Shown here: one piece after another, positions 42,682 through 50,564 of the stretch
Layout: the number at the start of each line of letters is the position of its first letter
How positions within the stretch are numbered: position 1 is the stretch's first letter
NCBI RefSeq assembly: GCF_000971135.1
Contig: NZ_BBLW01000001.1
Location: 62,001 to 126,000, forward strand
Source of the DNA: Demequina phytophila
GTDB lineage: Bacteria; Actinomycetota; Actinomycetes; Actinomycetales; Demequinaceae
Direction of reading: 5' to 3'
Length of the DNA: 64,000 bases
Position numbers and translations under genes: made by a program
The notes under the pieces: model-generated
Database searches by the model: none
Told to the model about the DNA's origin: nothing
Seen by the model: the letters and a program-made list of their open reading frames with translations, nothing else

Positions 42682-43803
42682 TCAGCCCTCCGGTGCCTCC
42701 ACGCCGTCGCGCTTGCCACGCCTGAGCGCGCCGGACAGCGAGCCCTTCGCGCCGCTTGCGAACGATCCGAGGGACTTCGCCGCACCGCCCGCAGCGGCGC
42801 CCACCGCTTTCGCAGCATCGCCCGTGGCCGCTCCCACGGCCGTGGAAGCACCCTTGAGGGCGGTGAGGGCACGCGCCTCGTCGGGCACGCCGTCGCCGTC
42901 GAGGTCGACACTGCGGAATACGTCCGTGGCGTCGTACAGCTTGCTCCAGGCGCCTTCGCCCAGTTCCTTCGCGGAGTCGGCGGCCGCGCGCATCGCGAGG
43001 ACGGCTCGCGAAGGCTCGGGCTCATCAGAGCCATCGCTGTACGTGAGTTCGAGCCACTCGGGCCAGGTGTCCGCCGGCGCGGAGAAGCCTTCGCGACAGC
43101 CCTTCACCACGGAGTTGCCGAAGAAGAGGCTCGTCGCGCCGCCTGCGACGGCGCCGACCAGCGGCAGCGGGATCGCCTTCGACCCGATCTTCACGGCCGC
43201 CTTCGAGCCCTCCTTGACGAAGAACTCGCGCGCCAGGACCATGGCCACAGGCACGAGCGCCGAGTCGGGCAGCTGCTGGGCCAGGAGATCGCCCCACTTG
43301 GGGTTGGCACCGGCGGCGACCTTACCGGCGGCGTCGCGCGCGCCGGCGATGGTCGCGCCAGCGGGCAGGGCCGAGAGCACGATGCCCGTGACCGGGCTGT
43401 TGCGCTTCTCCCCGAGCAGCGCACCGAGGACCACGGCCTTCGCGCGCTGCGGGTCGTCGATCGGAATCGCGCGGAGTTCGGCGGTGCACAGCGCGAACAA
43501 GGCGGTCGTCTCGTAGAAGAACACCAGGTCCGCGACGCCGAGCCCGACGGCGATGCCGATGCCGACGGCGGGAATGGTCGAGGTGGCGCCGGCCGCGGCG
43601 CTCGCCGTGGTGATAGTCGCGAGGTACTGAGACTCGATCTTCTTCATCACCTCTGCGGGCGATGCAGACGGGTCTTTGCGACGGATCTCCTTGATGAAGG
43701 CGATCACCGCGGGCCGCTGAACGGCGATCGCCTTGAACACGCGGTCCTGGAAGTCCCCTGGCAGCGCGAGTGCAGTGGTTGGCGCGGTCGTGGTGTCGCT
43801 CAT
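42682..43803 (-). CDS. Hypothetical membrane protein with an EF-hand-like loop
   Basis: A 373-residue protein, not recognised. Residues 60-105 hold two Ala/Gly-rich hydrophobic segments (TASAAAGATSTIPAVGIGIAVGLGVADLVFFYETTAL split across helices); others occur at SPVTGIVLSALPAGATIAG and LPLVGAVAGGATSLFF. Late in the protein DLDGDGVPDEA matches the DxDGDGxxD calcium-binding loop of EF-hands and dockerins. The tail is an Ala/Gly/Ser repeat (AVGAATGDAAKAVGAAAGGAAKSLGSF) ending basic. The start ATG follows AGGGGCACCC. It separates the two parts of the hydrogenase locus. Confidence 0.6.
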   Translation of the reverse strand: MSDTTTAPTTALALPGDFQDRVFKAIAVQRPAVIAFIKEIRRKDPSASPAEVMKKIESQYLATITTASAAAGATSTIPAVGIGIAVGLGVADLVFFYETTALFALCTAELRAIPIDDPQRAKAVVLGALLGEKRNSPVTGIVLSALPAGATIAGARDAAGKVAAGANPKWGDLLAQQLPDSALVPVAMVLAREFFVKEGSKAAVKIGSKAIPLPLVGAVAGGATSLFFGNSVVKGCREGFSAPADTWPEWLELTYSDGSDEPEPSRAVLAMRAAADSAKELGEGAWSKLYDATDVFRSVDLDGDGVPDEARALTALKGASTAVGAATGDAAKAVGAAAGGAAKSLGSFASGAKGSLSGALRRGKRDGVEAPEG

Positions 43804-43956
43804 GGGTGCCCCTCAGTCACGGTGAGTCGTCGTCGCGCGCGCCCGGCGACCCTGCAGGACGGCGCGTCGGTTCACCGTACCGGCGCGCACCGACACCGCC
43901 CGCCCATATGGGTCCCGGCGTGGCGCATCTCACGCACCGCGCGCATCGTCCCTTCC

Positions 43957-45102
43957 TTAGGACGATCCGGCGGTGGCCATGCGGCCGAGCGCGGCGGCCT
44001 CCTCGGTGATGTCGATGCCGACGGGGCACCAGGCGATGCAGCGGCCGCAGCCGACGCAGCCGAGCATGCCGAACTGGTCCTCCCAGCTGGAGAGCTTGTG
44101 GGTGATCCATTGGCGGTAGCGGGCCTTGACGTCGCCGCGGAGGGGCCCGCCGTGGATGTAGCTGAAGTTCTCGGAGAAACAGGAGTCCCAGACGCGGTGG
44201 CGCTCGGCGTTGTCGCCGGCGAGGTCGCTGGTGTCCTGGATGGTGGTGCAGAAGCAGGTGGGGCACACGAGGGTGCAGTTGGTGCAGGCGAGGCATCTGC
44301 TCGCCACGTCGTCCCATCGCGGGGACTCCGCGGAGGCCTGGAGGACGTCGTGGATGGTGTCGGTGTTGATGCTTCTTGCCTGTCGTGCTGCTGCGGCCTC
44401 GGTGACCGCGATGGCGTCCTGTTGTGCCTCGGGGCCGGCCGGAGTGGTGTCGATGGAGTCGGCCACCTCCCTGCCGCGGTCGGTGCCGACCTCGAGGACG
44501 AAGAGGTGTTCGGGCTCCATCACTTCCGTGAGGAGGAGGTCGTAGGCGGGCTCTCCTGTCTGAGGATTCGTGGCGGCCGGGCGCGGACCGGTGCCCATCG
44601 AAGCGCAGAAGCAGGTGGCGGCGGGCTCCACGCAGGCGACCGCGACCGTGAAGGTGCCGTCGCGGCGGGCGACGTAGTGGGCGTCGTGGAAGGGCCGGTC
44701 GGCGAGGACGGCGTCGTGGATCTGGACGGCGCGGAGGTCGCAGCTTCTTACGCCGAGGAGCGCTACTGGCTGGTTCTCCGGAGTGTCGCGCTCGACGCTG
44801 AAGTGGCCCTCTTCTCGACGGCCGCGCCAGACGACCTCCTCGGCCGGGAAGAACACCGGCTTGGTGGACTGGGCGGGGTCGGCGAAGCCGAAGTAGGCGT
44901 CGTCGTCGCGTTGTCGCGTGCGGTACCTGCCGGGTTCCTGCTCGTCGCCGATGCCTTGCGGGAGGTCGGAAGCCGAGGAGAGGTCGCCCGTGACGATCGC
45001 GTCGCCCCGCGGGGTCGGCCCGACGACGCGGTAGCCGCGACGGCGCAACTCGGCGATGAGAGCGTCGAGTCCCTGGGGCTCGAGGATCCGGATGTCGTCC
45101 AT
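43957..45102 (-). CDS. Hydrogenase iron-sulfur subunit, group 3b (sulfhydrogenase beta)
   Basis: A 381-residue ferredoxin-like subunit, homologous to HydB of Pyrococcus sulfhydrogenase, that connects the NAD(P)-binding gamma subunit to the small subunit. Two [4Fe-4S] binding motifs appear late: [14 protein letters not shown] (about residues 275-290) and [14 protein letters not shown] (about 350-365); other Cys pairs, [11 protein letters not shown] and [10 protein letters not shown], lie in the middle. Its N-terminus copies that of gamma (MDDIRI). In mycobacteria it is the first gene of the same operon; here it is a separate transcript, about 3.7 kb from gamma, with its own DosR-like box. Confidence 0.9.
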   Translation of the reverse strand: MDDIRILEPQGLDALIAELRRRGYRVVGPTPRGDAIVTGDLSSASDLPQGIGDEQEPGRYRTRQRDDDAYFGFADPAQSTKPVFFPAEEVVWRGRREEGHFSVERDTPENQPVALLGVRSCDLRAVQIHDAVLADRPFHDAHYVARRDGTFTVAVACVEPAATCFCASMGTGPRPAATNPQTGEPAYDLLLTEVMEPEHLFVLEVGTDRGREVADSIDTTPAGPEAQQDAIAVTEAAAARQARSINTDTIHDVLQASAESPRWDDVASRCLACTNCTLVCPTCFCTTIQDTSDLAGDNAERHRVWDSCFSENFSYIHGGPLRGDVKARYRQWITHKLSSWEDQFGMLGCVGCGRCIAWCPVGIDITEEAAALGRMATAGSS

Positions 45103-45148
45103 GACACGCCTCCTCTTGCGACGGTAGGCGTGTTTGTACGCGGCGCGA

Positions 45149-45161
45149 GGGACCTTGGTCC
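45149..45161 (-). promoter_or_regulatory. DosR-like box of the hydrogenase beta-subunit gene
   Basis: GGGACCTTGGTCC, identical to the box at 40245, with the same 47-base spacing to the start codon and a -10-like TACCGT in the interval on the minus strand. The surrounding leaders are alike beyond the box (GCGCGAGGGACCTTGGTCCG in both, and AGGAGGC-GTGTC/ATGTC ribosome regions). It supports hypoxia or redox control of both hydrogenase transcripts by one regulator. Confidence 0.7.
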
Positions 45162-45470
45162 GGGGACACCTTGCTGCTACCTAGCCCGCTGCACGGGCGC
45201 CAGATCGCCAGGTTGAAGCGAGCAGCCCGAGCCTAGGCGACCGGGGGAGCGTCTTCAACTATTCGCAGTGTCAGGCGAAACCGAATGGTCGACTGGCCCG
45301 TGTTCCGCGCAATCACGCACTACCTGGGCGCAGATGTCAAGCTATCGCCCAGGGATCATTGCCGTGACCGAGCCTCCATTTCGAAAGGCGATGTGGGCGG
45401 TACCGGAATCCGCGATGGGCCTCGAGCGGTCATCGCGGCATGGGCCCCGATCGTTGGCGTCCATAGCGAT
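45162..45470. other. Gap at the hydrogenase/defence-island border, no gene recognised
   Basis: The 309 bases show no credible coding sequence (short open frames on the plus strand lack ribosome sites and family features), no tRNA and no direct repeat that could mark an attachment site. Base composition becomes visibly less G+C-rich from here. It should contain the left end of the island and a terminator for darG. Confidence 0.5.
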
Positions 45471-46589
45471 CTAGTCTCCGGCGCGCGCCTCAACAAGGCG
45501 TGAAGCTCGTTCATCGACGACGATGCGGCTCCATCTCTGCGTGCACAACAGCAGCGTGGCATCTGCGATCTCGTAGTCGGAAAAGCGGCCCGGTTTCCAC
45601 TCCTCGACCTTGCTCGCAACGGCCGAGAACGTTGGCGGTTGACCACCAGACCGCTCGGCTTCCGCCGCCACAAAATGCACCGTGGCGGCCACCTCGGCAC
45701 TGCGTAGATTCATGCGATGCATCAGATCGACGGTACGCATCACTTGTTCGCGGAAGGGCTCCAGCTCATGCCTCACGCTCTCGACCGCATCACGGTAGGT
45801 CGGACCAACCAGGACCTCAAACATCTTCCCCGTTTGGGACTCAATCGCGAGGCCGTTGTTCTGCAGTTGGGCGATGCGACGCTTGAGTTCACCACTAAAA
45901 GGACCGTAGGAACCGGCTTCAAAATGGAGACCGGTCTCAATCCCTGCTTGCGTGGCGAAGTAGACCAACTTCTGGAAGAACACCCGCCCGACTGGCCAAT
46001 GTAGGGGCGTGCGCTGGAGGCGGTCCAAGACGGCAACCACCGCAATCCACTCCGCGGGAACCTTCCTCTTACGCTCTAGACGAGCATCATCAAACAAGGC
46101 ATCGACCCCACTCTCAGCAGCAATCCCCGCCGGGACATAGAGTTCGACAGGTATGTCCATACGCGAGAGGTAGCGCACTAAAGTTGGCCCGACGACGTCC
46201 CACTCAAGTTGCCCATTGCCGCAACCGAGGGGTGGCACGGCGATCGACGAAACGCCCCAATCCTTGTAATGCGCCAGCAAGTACTCGAGTCCGGCGACGA
46301 TGTCGTCTAGTTTCGAAACCGACCGCCAATGCGCCTTTGTCGGGAAATTGACTATCTTGCGCTGACCGACCCCATAGACGTAGGGCTCCCCGAGCAGCAC
46401 TTCGTTTCGCTCGCAACGTCGCCTGTAGTCGTCGTACATTGCCGGGTAGCGCTGCTTGAACGCCAACGCAATACCCTTGCCCATGACACCAACTGTGTTG
46501 ACGGTGTTCACCAAGGTCTGGGAAGTCGATAGGAGCAAGTCGCCCGACCGAAGTACCACGTTGCTCGAGCTAGTCATCGAAGTAGACAC
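45471..46589 (-). CDS. darG: DarG: DNA ADP-ribosyl glycohydrolase (antitoxin), macrodomain
   Basis: A 372-residue antitoxin that removes ADP-ribose from DNA. The macrodomain (residues 1-155) has TLVNTVNTVGVMGKGIALAFKQRYP, with the conserved asparagines and the Gly-Lys-Gly of DarG, and SSIAVPPLGCGNGQLEWDVVGP. The C-terminal part (FQKLVYFATQAGIETG and YGPFSGELKRRIAQLQ) is a second, helical domain like that of DarG proteins; it may bind DarT. The gene overlaps the darT stop by 20 bases. Codon use is less G+C-rich than neighbours. Antitoxin first or second order varies; here toxin precedes antitoxin. Confidence 0.88.
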   Translation of the reverse strand: MSTSMTSSSNVVLRSGDLLLSTSQTLVNTVNTVGVMGKGIALAFKQRYPAMYDDYRRRCERNEVLLGEPYVYGVGQRKIVNFPTKAHWRSVSKLDDIVAGLEYLLAHYKDWGVSSIAVPPLGCGNGQLEWDVVGPTLVRYLSRMDIPVELYVPAGIAAESGVDALFDDARLERKRKVPAEWIAVVAVLDRLQRTPLHWPVGRVFFQKLVYFATQAGIETGLHFEAGSYGPFSGELKRRIAQLQNNGLAIESQTGKMFEVLVGPTYRDAVESVRHELEPFREQVMRTVDLMHRMNLRSAEVAATVHFVAAEAERSGGQPPTFSAVASKVEEWKPGRFSDYEIADATLLLCTQRWSRIVVDERASRLVEARAGD

Positions 46590-47208
46590 GGCGATTCACC
46601 TCCACAATCAAGTCTCCCGCAACTGTCTGACACCGCGCCAGGTCGAACCTGTTCCGGACGTACGCTCCGGTGATGTACGTCGCGGGCACGACGTCAGGAA
46701 CGAGAACCTCCGCTTGCCGCTGACGCTTGCGCTCACACTTCTCCCAGTAGTCATCGGAGTTCCAAGAGTGGGCGTACACCCGATCCGGATCGAGCAGATC
46801 CAAGCCAGATCCCGCTGGCTCGAACTTGGTGGCGGCGTTGGCAGCGTTGCCGTCCGTCACGACGACCCCTGGCAGGTCGAGAACTTGAGCCGATACGCGA
46901 AGGACGATCGGGTGTTGATCCCGGATCGCGAACATCATCGCATTCCGCGCATCGAAGTAAAGGTTTACATACTCGTGAAGGGGACGCCCCGGCGGGACGG
47001 CCTTCGTTGCGCGAAGTCGCTGGACGTCTTCGTTCGCCACAGACAGATGCGGAATCGCACCGCTACGCGCATGACTCAAGATCCCAACCTCGAGGATCGA
47101 CGTGATGTTGTCTACGGGGACCATGTAGTGCAACTCCGTGACGCGCGATCGCTCCAAGCCTTGACCTCTCTTGCTACTCGCCGAATAGTACCGGGTGCTC
47201 GCTTCCAT
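46570..47208 (-). CDS. darT: DarT: ssDNA thymidine ADP-ribosyltransferase (toxin)
   Basis: A 212-residue DUF4433 toxin that attaches ADP-ribose to thymidine in single-stranded DNA, halting phage or host replication. The family pattern runs LHYMVPVDNITSILEVGILSH (NAD-binding start), VNLYFDARNAMMFAIRD (conserved Arg), and AEVLVPDVVPATYITGAYV, in which Glu is the catalytic residue. The first 20 codons (MEASTRYYSASSKRGQGLE) are not conserved; translation may begin nearer VTELHYM. It is coupled to darG by overlap. In other bacteria DarTG blocks phages, so the pair is placed in the defence island. Confidence 0.88.
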   Translation of the reverse strand: MEASTRYYSASSKRGQGLERSRVTELHYMVPVDNITSILEVGILSHARSGAIPHLSVANEDVQRLRATKAVPPGRPLHEYVNLYFDARNAMMFAIRDQHPIVLRVSAQVLDLPGVVVTDGNAANAATKFEPAGSGLDLLDPDRVYAHSWNSDDYWEKCERKRQRQAEVLVPDVVPATYITGAYVRNRFDLARCQTVAGDLIVEVNRRVYFDD

Positions 47209-47373
47209 GCACCTACGGCTGAGGGAAATGGCTATCCGAGCATCGGTGCTCGCCGAAGCCCGACCGACACCACCGCGCGGCAGACGCCCTGAGTCTTGAT
47301 TTGCGCCAGGATGGTGGTCTGCGCGTATCCGATGCGCGATCCCGTCCCGAGCTACACGCAGGAGTGCCTACCC

Positions 47374-49323
47374 GTGGTCAATCACGTCTCGTTCATCTGG
47401 AACATCGCCGAGTCTCTGCGGGGCCCGTTCAAGCCCTCCGAGTACGGCTCAGTCGTGCTGCCGTTCACGGTGCTGCGTCGTCTCGACGCGGTCCTCGCCG
47501 AGACCAAGGCCGCGGTCCTCGAGACCGCCCCGACCGTGACCGCCTTGCCGGAGGTGCTGCAGCACATGAAGCTCACCGAAGCGTCGGGCCACGAGTTCTA
47601 CAACACGTCGCCGTTCGACTTCGCCAAGCTCGTCGCCGACCCGAATGATCTGCGTCAGAACATCGCCGCCTACGTCGCAGGCTTCTCTCCGAACGTTCGG
47701 GATATCTTCGACCGCTTCGAGTTTGACAAGACGCTGAACAAGCTCGCTGAGAAGAACAAGCTCTTCGCAGTCGTGGAGAAGTTCGCCCAGGCCGACTTCC
47801 ACCCCAACACCGTCTCGAACATTCAGATGGGCCTCGTGTTCGAGGAGCTGATCCGGTGGGCGAACGAGCGCTCCAACGAGACCGCCGGCGACCACTACAC
47901 CCCCCGCGAGGTCATCTCGCTGATGGTGCAGCTGCTGTTCGCCACCGACGACGACGCCCTGTCCAAGCCCGGCGTCGTGCGCAGCATTTATGACCCCACC
48001 GCCGGCACCGGCGGCATGCTCTCCGTCGCCGACGAACGCCTGCGGGCAATGAACCCCGACATCCAGCTGTCGCTGTACGGCCAGGACTACAACGACGCCT
48101 CCTACGCGATCTGCAAGGCCGACATGGTCATCAAGGGCCAGGACGTCGACAACATCCGCCTCGGCGACACCCTCACCGAGGACCACTTCGAAGACAAGAA
48201 GTTCGACTACGCCCTGTCCAACCCGCCCTTCGGCGTCGACTGGAAGGACCAGCGCGACTTCGTCGACGACGAGCACAAGCGACTCGGGTTCGTGGGCCGC
48301 TTCGGCCCGGGCACCCCCGCAGTGTCCGACGGCGCGATGCTGTTCCTGCTCCACCTCGTGTCCAAGATGCGCAAGGTCGAGGACGGCGGCTCCCGCGTGG
48401 CCATCGTCCTCAACGGCAGCCCGCTGTTCTCCGGCGGTGCGGGCGGAGGCGAGTCCAACATCCGCAAGTACCTGCTCGACAACGACCTCGTCGAGGCGAT
48501 CATCGGACTGCCGAAGGACATGTTCTACAACACCGGCATCTCCACCTACATCTGGATCCTCACCAACCGCAAGACCGACGAGCGGCGCGGCAAGATCCAG
48601 CTCATCGACGCCCGCGAGCTCTACGTCAAGCTCCGCAAGGGGCTCGGGAGCAAGCGCAACGAACTCTCCGCCGACAACGTCGCCGATATCGTCAAGCTCT
48701 ACGCCGAGTTCGAGGACACCGAGCAGTCCAAGATCTTCACCAACGAGGACTTCCTCTACCGCACCATCACCGTCGAGCGCCCCCTCAAGCTCCGCTGGCA
48801 GGCCACGCCAGAGGGCATCGACGCCGTCTTCAACGGGAAGCCCCTGGCCAAGGTCAGCCAGGACGAGGCGGCAGCCTTGCGGGCGGCGCTTGCATCGCTC
48901 GGGGACGATGCGGTGTTCACCAACCGTGACACCTTCCACAAGGCCGTCAAGACCGCCGCCGCTCGGCAGGGTCTCAAGCTAGCCGCACCTATCCTCAAGG
49001 CAGTCACCGCCGCCCTCGGCGAGCAGGACGACACCGCCGACGTCTGCACCGACACCAAGGGCAACCCCGAACCCGACAGCAGTCTGCGCGACACCGAGAA
49101 CGTCCCCTGGACCGAGAACTTCGACGACTACCTCACCCGTGAAGTCCTGCCCTACGCGCCGGAAGCCTGGATCGACCCGTCGAAGACCAAGGAGGGTGCG
49201 GAGATCCCCTTCACCCGCCACTTCTACAAGTACATCCCGCCCCGACCCCTCGACGAGATCGACAACGACCTCGAGCGAGTCATGGCCGACCTCCGCGAGA
49301 TGCTTGATGAGGTCGAAGGATGA
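47374..49323 (+). CDS. hsdM: Type I restriction enzyme, methyltransferase subunit
   Basis: A 649-residue adenine-N6 methyltransferase of the type I class. After the HsdM N-terminal helical domain (NHVSFIWNIAESLRGPFKPSEYGSVVLPFTVLRRLD), the SAM site reads SIYDPTAGTGGMLSVAD, and the catalytic motif IV is NPPFGVDW. Additional segments GQDYNDASYAICKADMVIKGQD and FYNTGISTYIWILTNRK fit. The GTG at 47374 with CAGGAG nine bases before it was chosen; upstream in-frame codons give no homologous residues. It overlaps hsdS by ATGA. Contains one dispersed word (48903), one of only three in the island. Confidence 0.94.
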   Translation: MVNHVSFIWNIAESLRGPFKPSEYGSVVLPFTVLRRLDAVLAETKAAVLETAPTVTALPEVLQHMKLTEASGHEFYNTSPFDFAKLVADPNDLRQNIAAYVAGFSPNVRDIFDRFEFDKTLNKLAEKNKLFAVVEKFAQADFHPNTVSNIQMGLVFEELIRWANERSNETAGDHYTPREVISLMVQLLFATDDDALSKPGVVRSIYDPTAGTGGMLSVADERLRAMNPDIQLSLYGQDYNDASYAICKADMVIKGQDVDNIRLGDTLTEDHFEDKKFDYALSNPPFGVDWKDQRDFVDDEHKRLGFVGRFGPGTPAVSDGAMLFLLHLVSKMRKVEDGGSRVAIVLNGSPLFSGGAGGGESNIRKYLLDNDLVEAIIGLPKDMFYNTGISTYIWILTNRKTDERRGKIQLIDARELYVKLRKGLGSKRNELSADNVADIVKLYAEFEDTEQSKIFTNEDFLYRTITVERPLKLRWQATPEGIDAVFNGKPLAKVSQDEAAALRAALASLGDDAVFTNRDTFHKAVKTAAARQGLKLAAPILKAVTAALGEQDDTADVCTDTKGNPEPDSSLRDTENVPWTENFDDYLTREVLPYAPEAWIDPSKTKEGAEIPFTRHFYKYIPPRPLDEIDNDLERVMADLREMLDEVEG

Positions 49324-50564
49324 CGCGTTTCGGAGCGCTCGTCGAGCGAGTGGACCTGAAGCGGCCGGGTGCTGATCTCCCGCTACTTTCGGTGTCGCAA
49401 ACGCGCGGCGTCCTTCGAAGGAGCGAGCTAACGGACACCCCGGCGCGTGCGGAGTCGCTGGATCACTACAAGACCTGCCAGGAGGGCGACATCGTCTTCA
49501 ACAAGATGAGCGTGCGTGCAGGTGCAATGGGCGTGGCCAGCGAGCCCGGGTACATCACCTACCACTACGAGGTGATGCGGCCGCGACACGGGGTGGACCC
49601 GCGATTCGTCGTGTACCTGATGAAGTCCGAGTGGTTTACATCCGAGATGGTCCGACGCGAGCGTGGCATCGCTGCCGGCGACGACAGCGGATCCGTCCGC
49701 ACGACGGAGGTTCCGTTCAAGGTCCTCAAGACCATCGATGTCCCGGTGCCGTCAGCCGACGGTCAGGTCGCGATCGCGGACTTCCTGGACCGGGAGACCG
49801 CACAGATCGACGCCTTCATCGCGAAGAACGAAGAACTCGTCACCCTCCTCACCGAACGCCGTGCGACTGTTGTCGACACACGCGTCTTCGGCTTGCGCGA
49901 CGGTGACGCTGCGGAGCGTGTAATTCCAGAGTTCGTCAGCCAGAGCGCAGCAATCCGCGACTTCATTGCCCGAATGCCTTCCACTTGGTCAGTAGGACGC
50001 TTCAAGGCGCTCACGAAGCGGTTGGACACGCGGAACGCCAACTCGGCAGCCGCCATGAAGTCGCTCACCGTTTCAGGTGAAGTAGTGCCCCGCAGCTCAA
50101 AACAGAATCCGGACGAATCCAGCATTCCTCGATACCTGCTGGTCTCACCGGGCGACTTGGTCGTCAACCCGATGTGGCTCGTCGGCGGGTCAATCGGCGT
50201 CTCGAACGCGCACGGAGCTGTGAGCCCGGACTACCGCGTGTTCCGCCTTCGTCCAGCGATTCACGACCGCTATCTCCACCACGCAATGAGGTCTCGGCCC
50301 TATCGTCGCCAGTACGAGCTGTTCACACGCGCCGAAACCACATTCGATCGCCGCGTCAGCCAATCCGACCTCGATCGGTTGCCGATTCCGCTACCCGATA
50401 TCGACGAACAAGTTGAGATCGCCCGTGCAATTGATTCTGAATTGGCGCACATCGACAAGACGATCGAGGTTGCACGCACGTCCGTGGACTTGGCTCGTGA
50501 GCGGCGTGCGGCGCTGATCTCGGCGGCGGTGACCGGCAAGATCTCGGTGGGGGTGGACGCATGA
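49320..50564 (+). CDS. hsdS: Type I restriction enzyme, specificity subunit
   Basis: A 414-residue DNA-recognition subunit that selects the target of HsdM/HsdR. It has two target-recognition domains: the first around SQTRGVLRRSELTDTP to VPFKVLKTIDVPVPSADGQ, the second from FVSQSAAIRDFIARMPSTW to RVSQSDLDRLPIPLPDIDEQ, each followed by a conserved helix (AIADFLDRETAQIDAFIAKNEELVTLLTERRATVV; IARAIDSELAHIDKTIEVARTSVDLARERRAALI). The first half is shorter than usual. Single copy, with no inverted partial hsdS nearby, so no sign of phase-variable shuffling. ATGA overlaps join it to hsdM and hsdR. Confidence 0.92.
   Translation: MTRFGALVERVDLKRPGADLPLLSVSQTRGVLRRSELTDTPARAESLDHYKTCQEGDIVFNKMSVRAGAMGVASEPGYITYHYEVMRPRHGVDPRFVVYLMKSEWFTSEMVRRERGIAAGDDSGSVRTTEVPFKVLKTIDVPVPSADGQVAIADFLDRETAQIDAFIAKNEELVTLLTERRATVVDTRVFGLRDGDAAERVIPEFVSQSAAIRDFIARMPSTWSVGRFKALTKRLDTRNANSAAAMKSLTVSGEVVPRSSKQNPDESSIPRYLLVSPGDLVVNPMWLVGGSIGVSNAHGAVSPDYRVFRLRPAIHDRYLHHAMRSRPYRRQYELFTRAETTFDRRVSQSDLDRLPIPLPDIDEQVEIARAIDSELAHIDKTIEVARTSVDLARERRAALISAAVTGKISVGVDA

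Noticed and set aside
45285-45503. Small plus-strand open frame at the island border
   Set aside because: No ribosome site, no recognisable features, and it runs into darG on the other strand.
45162-47373. tRNA gene or attachment site at the left island border
   Set aside because: No tRNA-like cloverleaf and no direct repeat shared with the region after 61.3 kb could be found by eye; an integrase gene is also missing.
49320-50564. Phase-variable hsdS with inverted repeats
   Set aside because: Only one hsdS is present, with no inverted partial copy or recombinase gene nearby.
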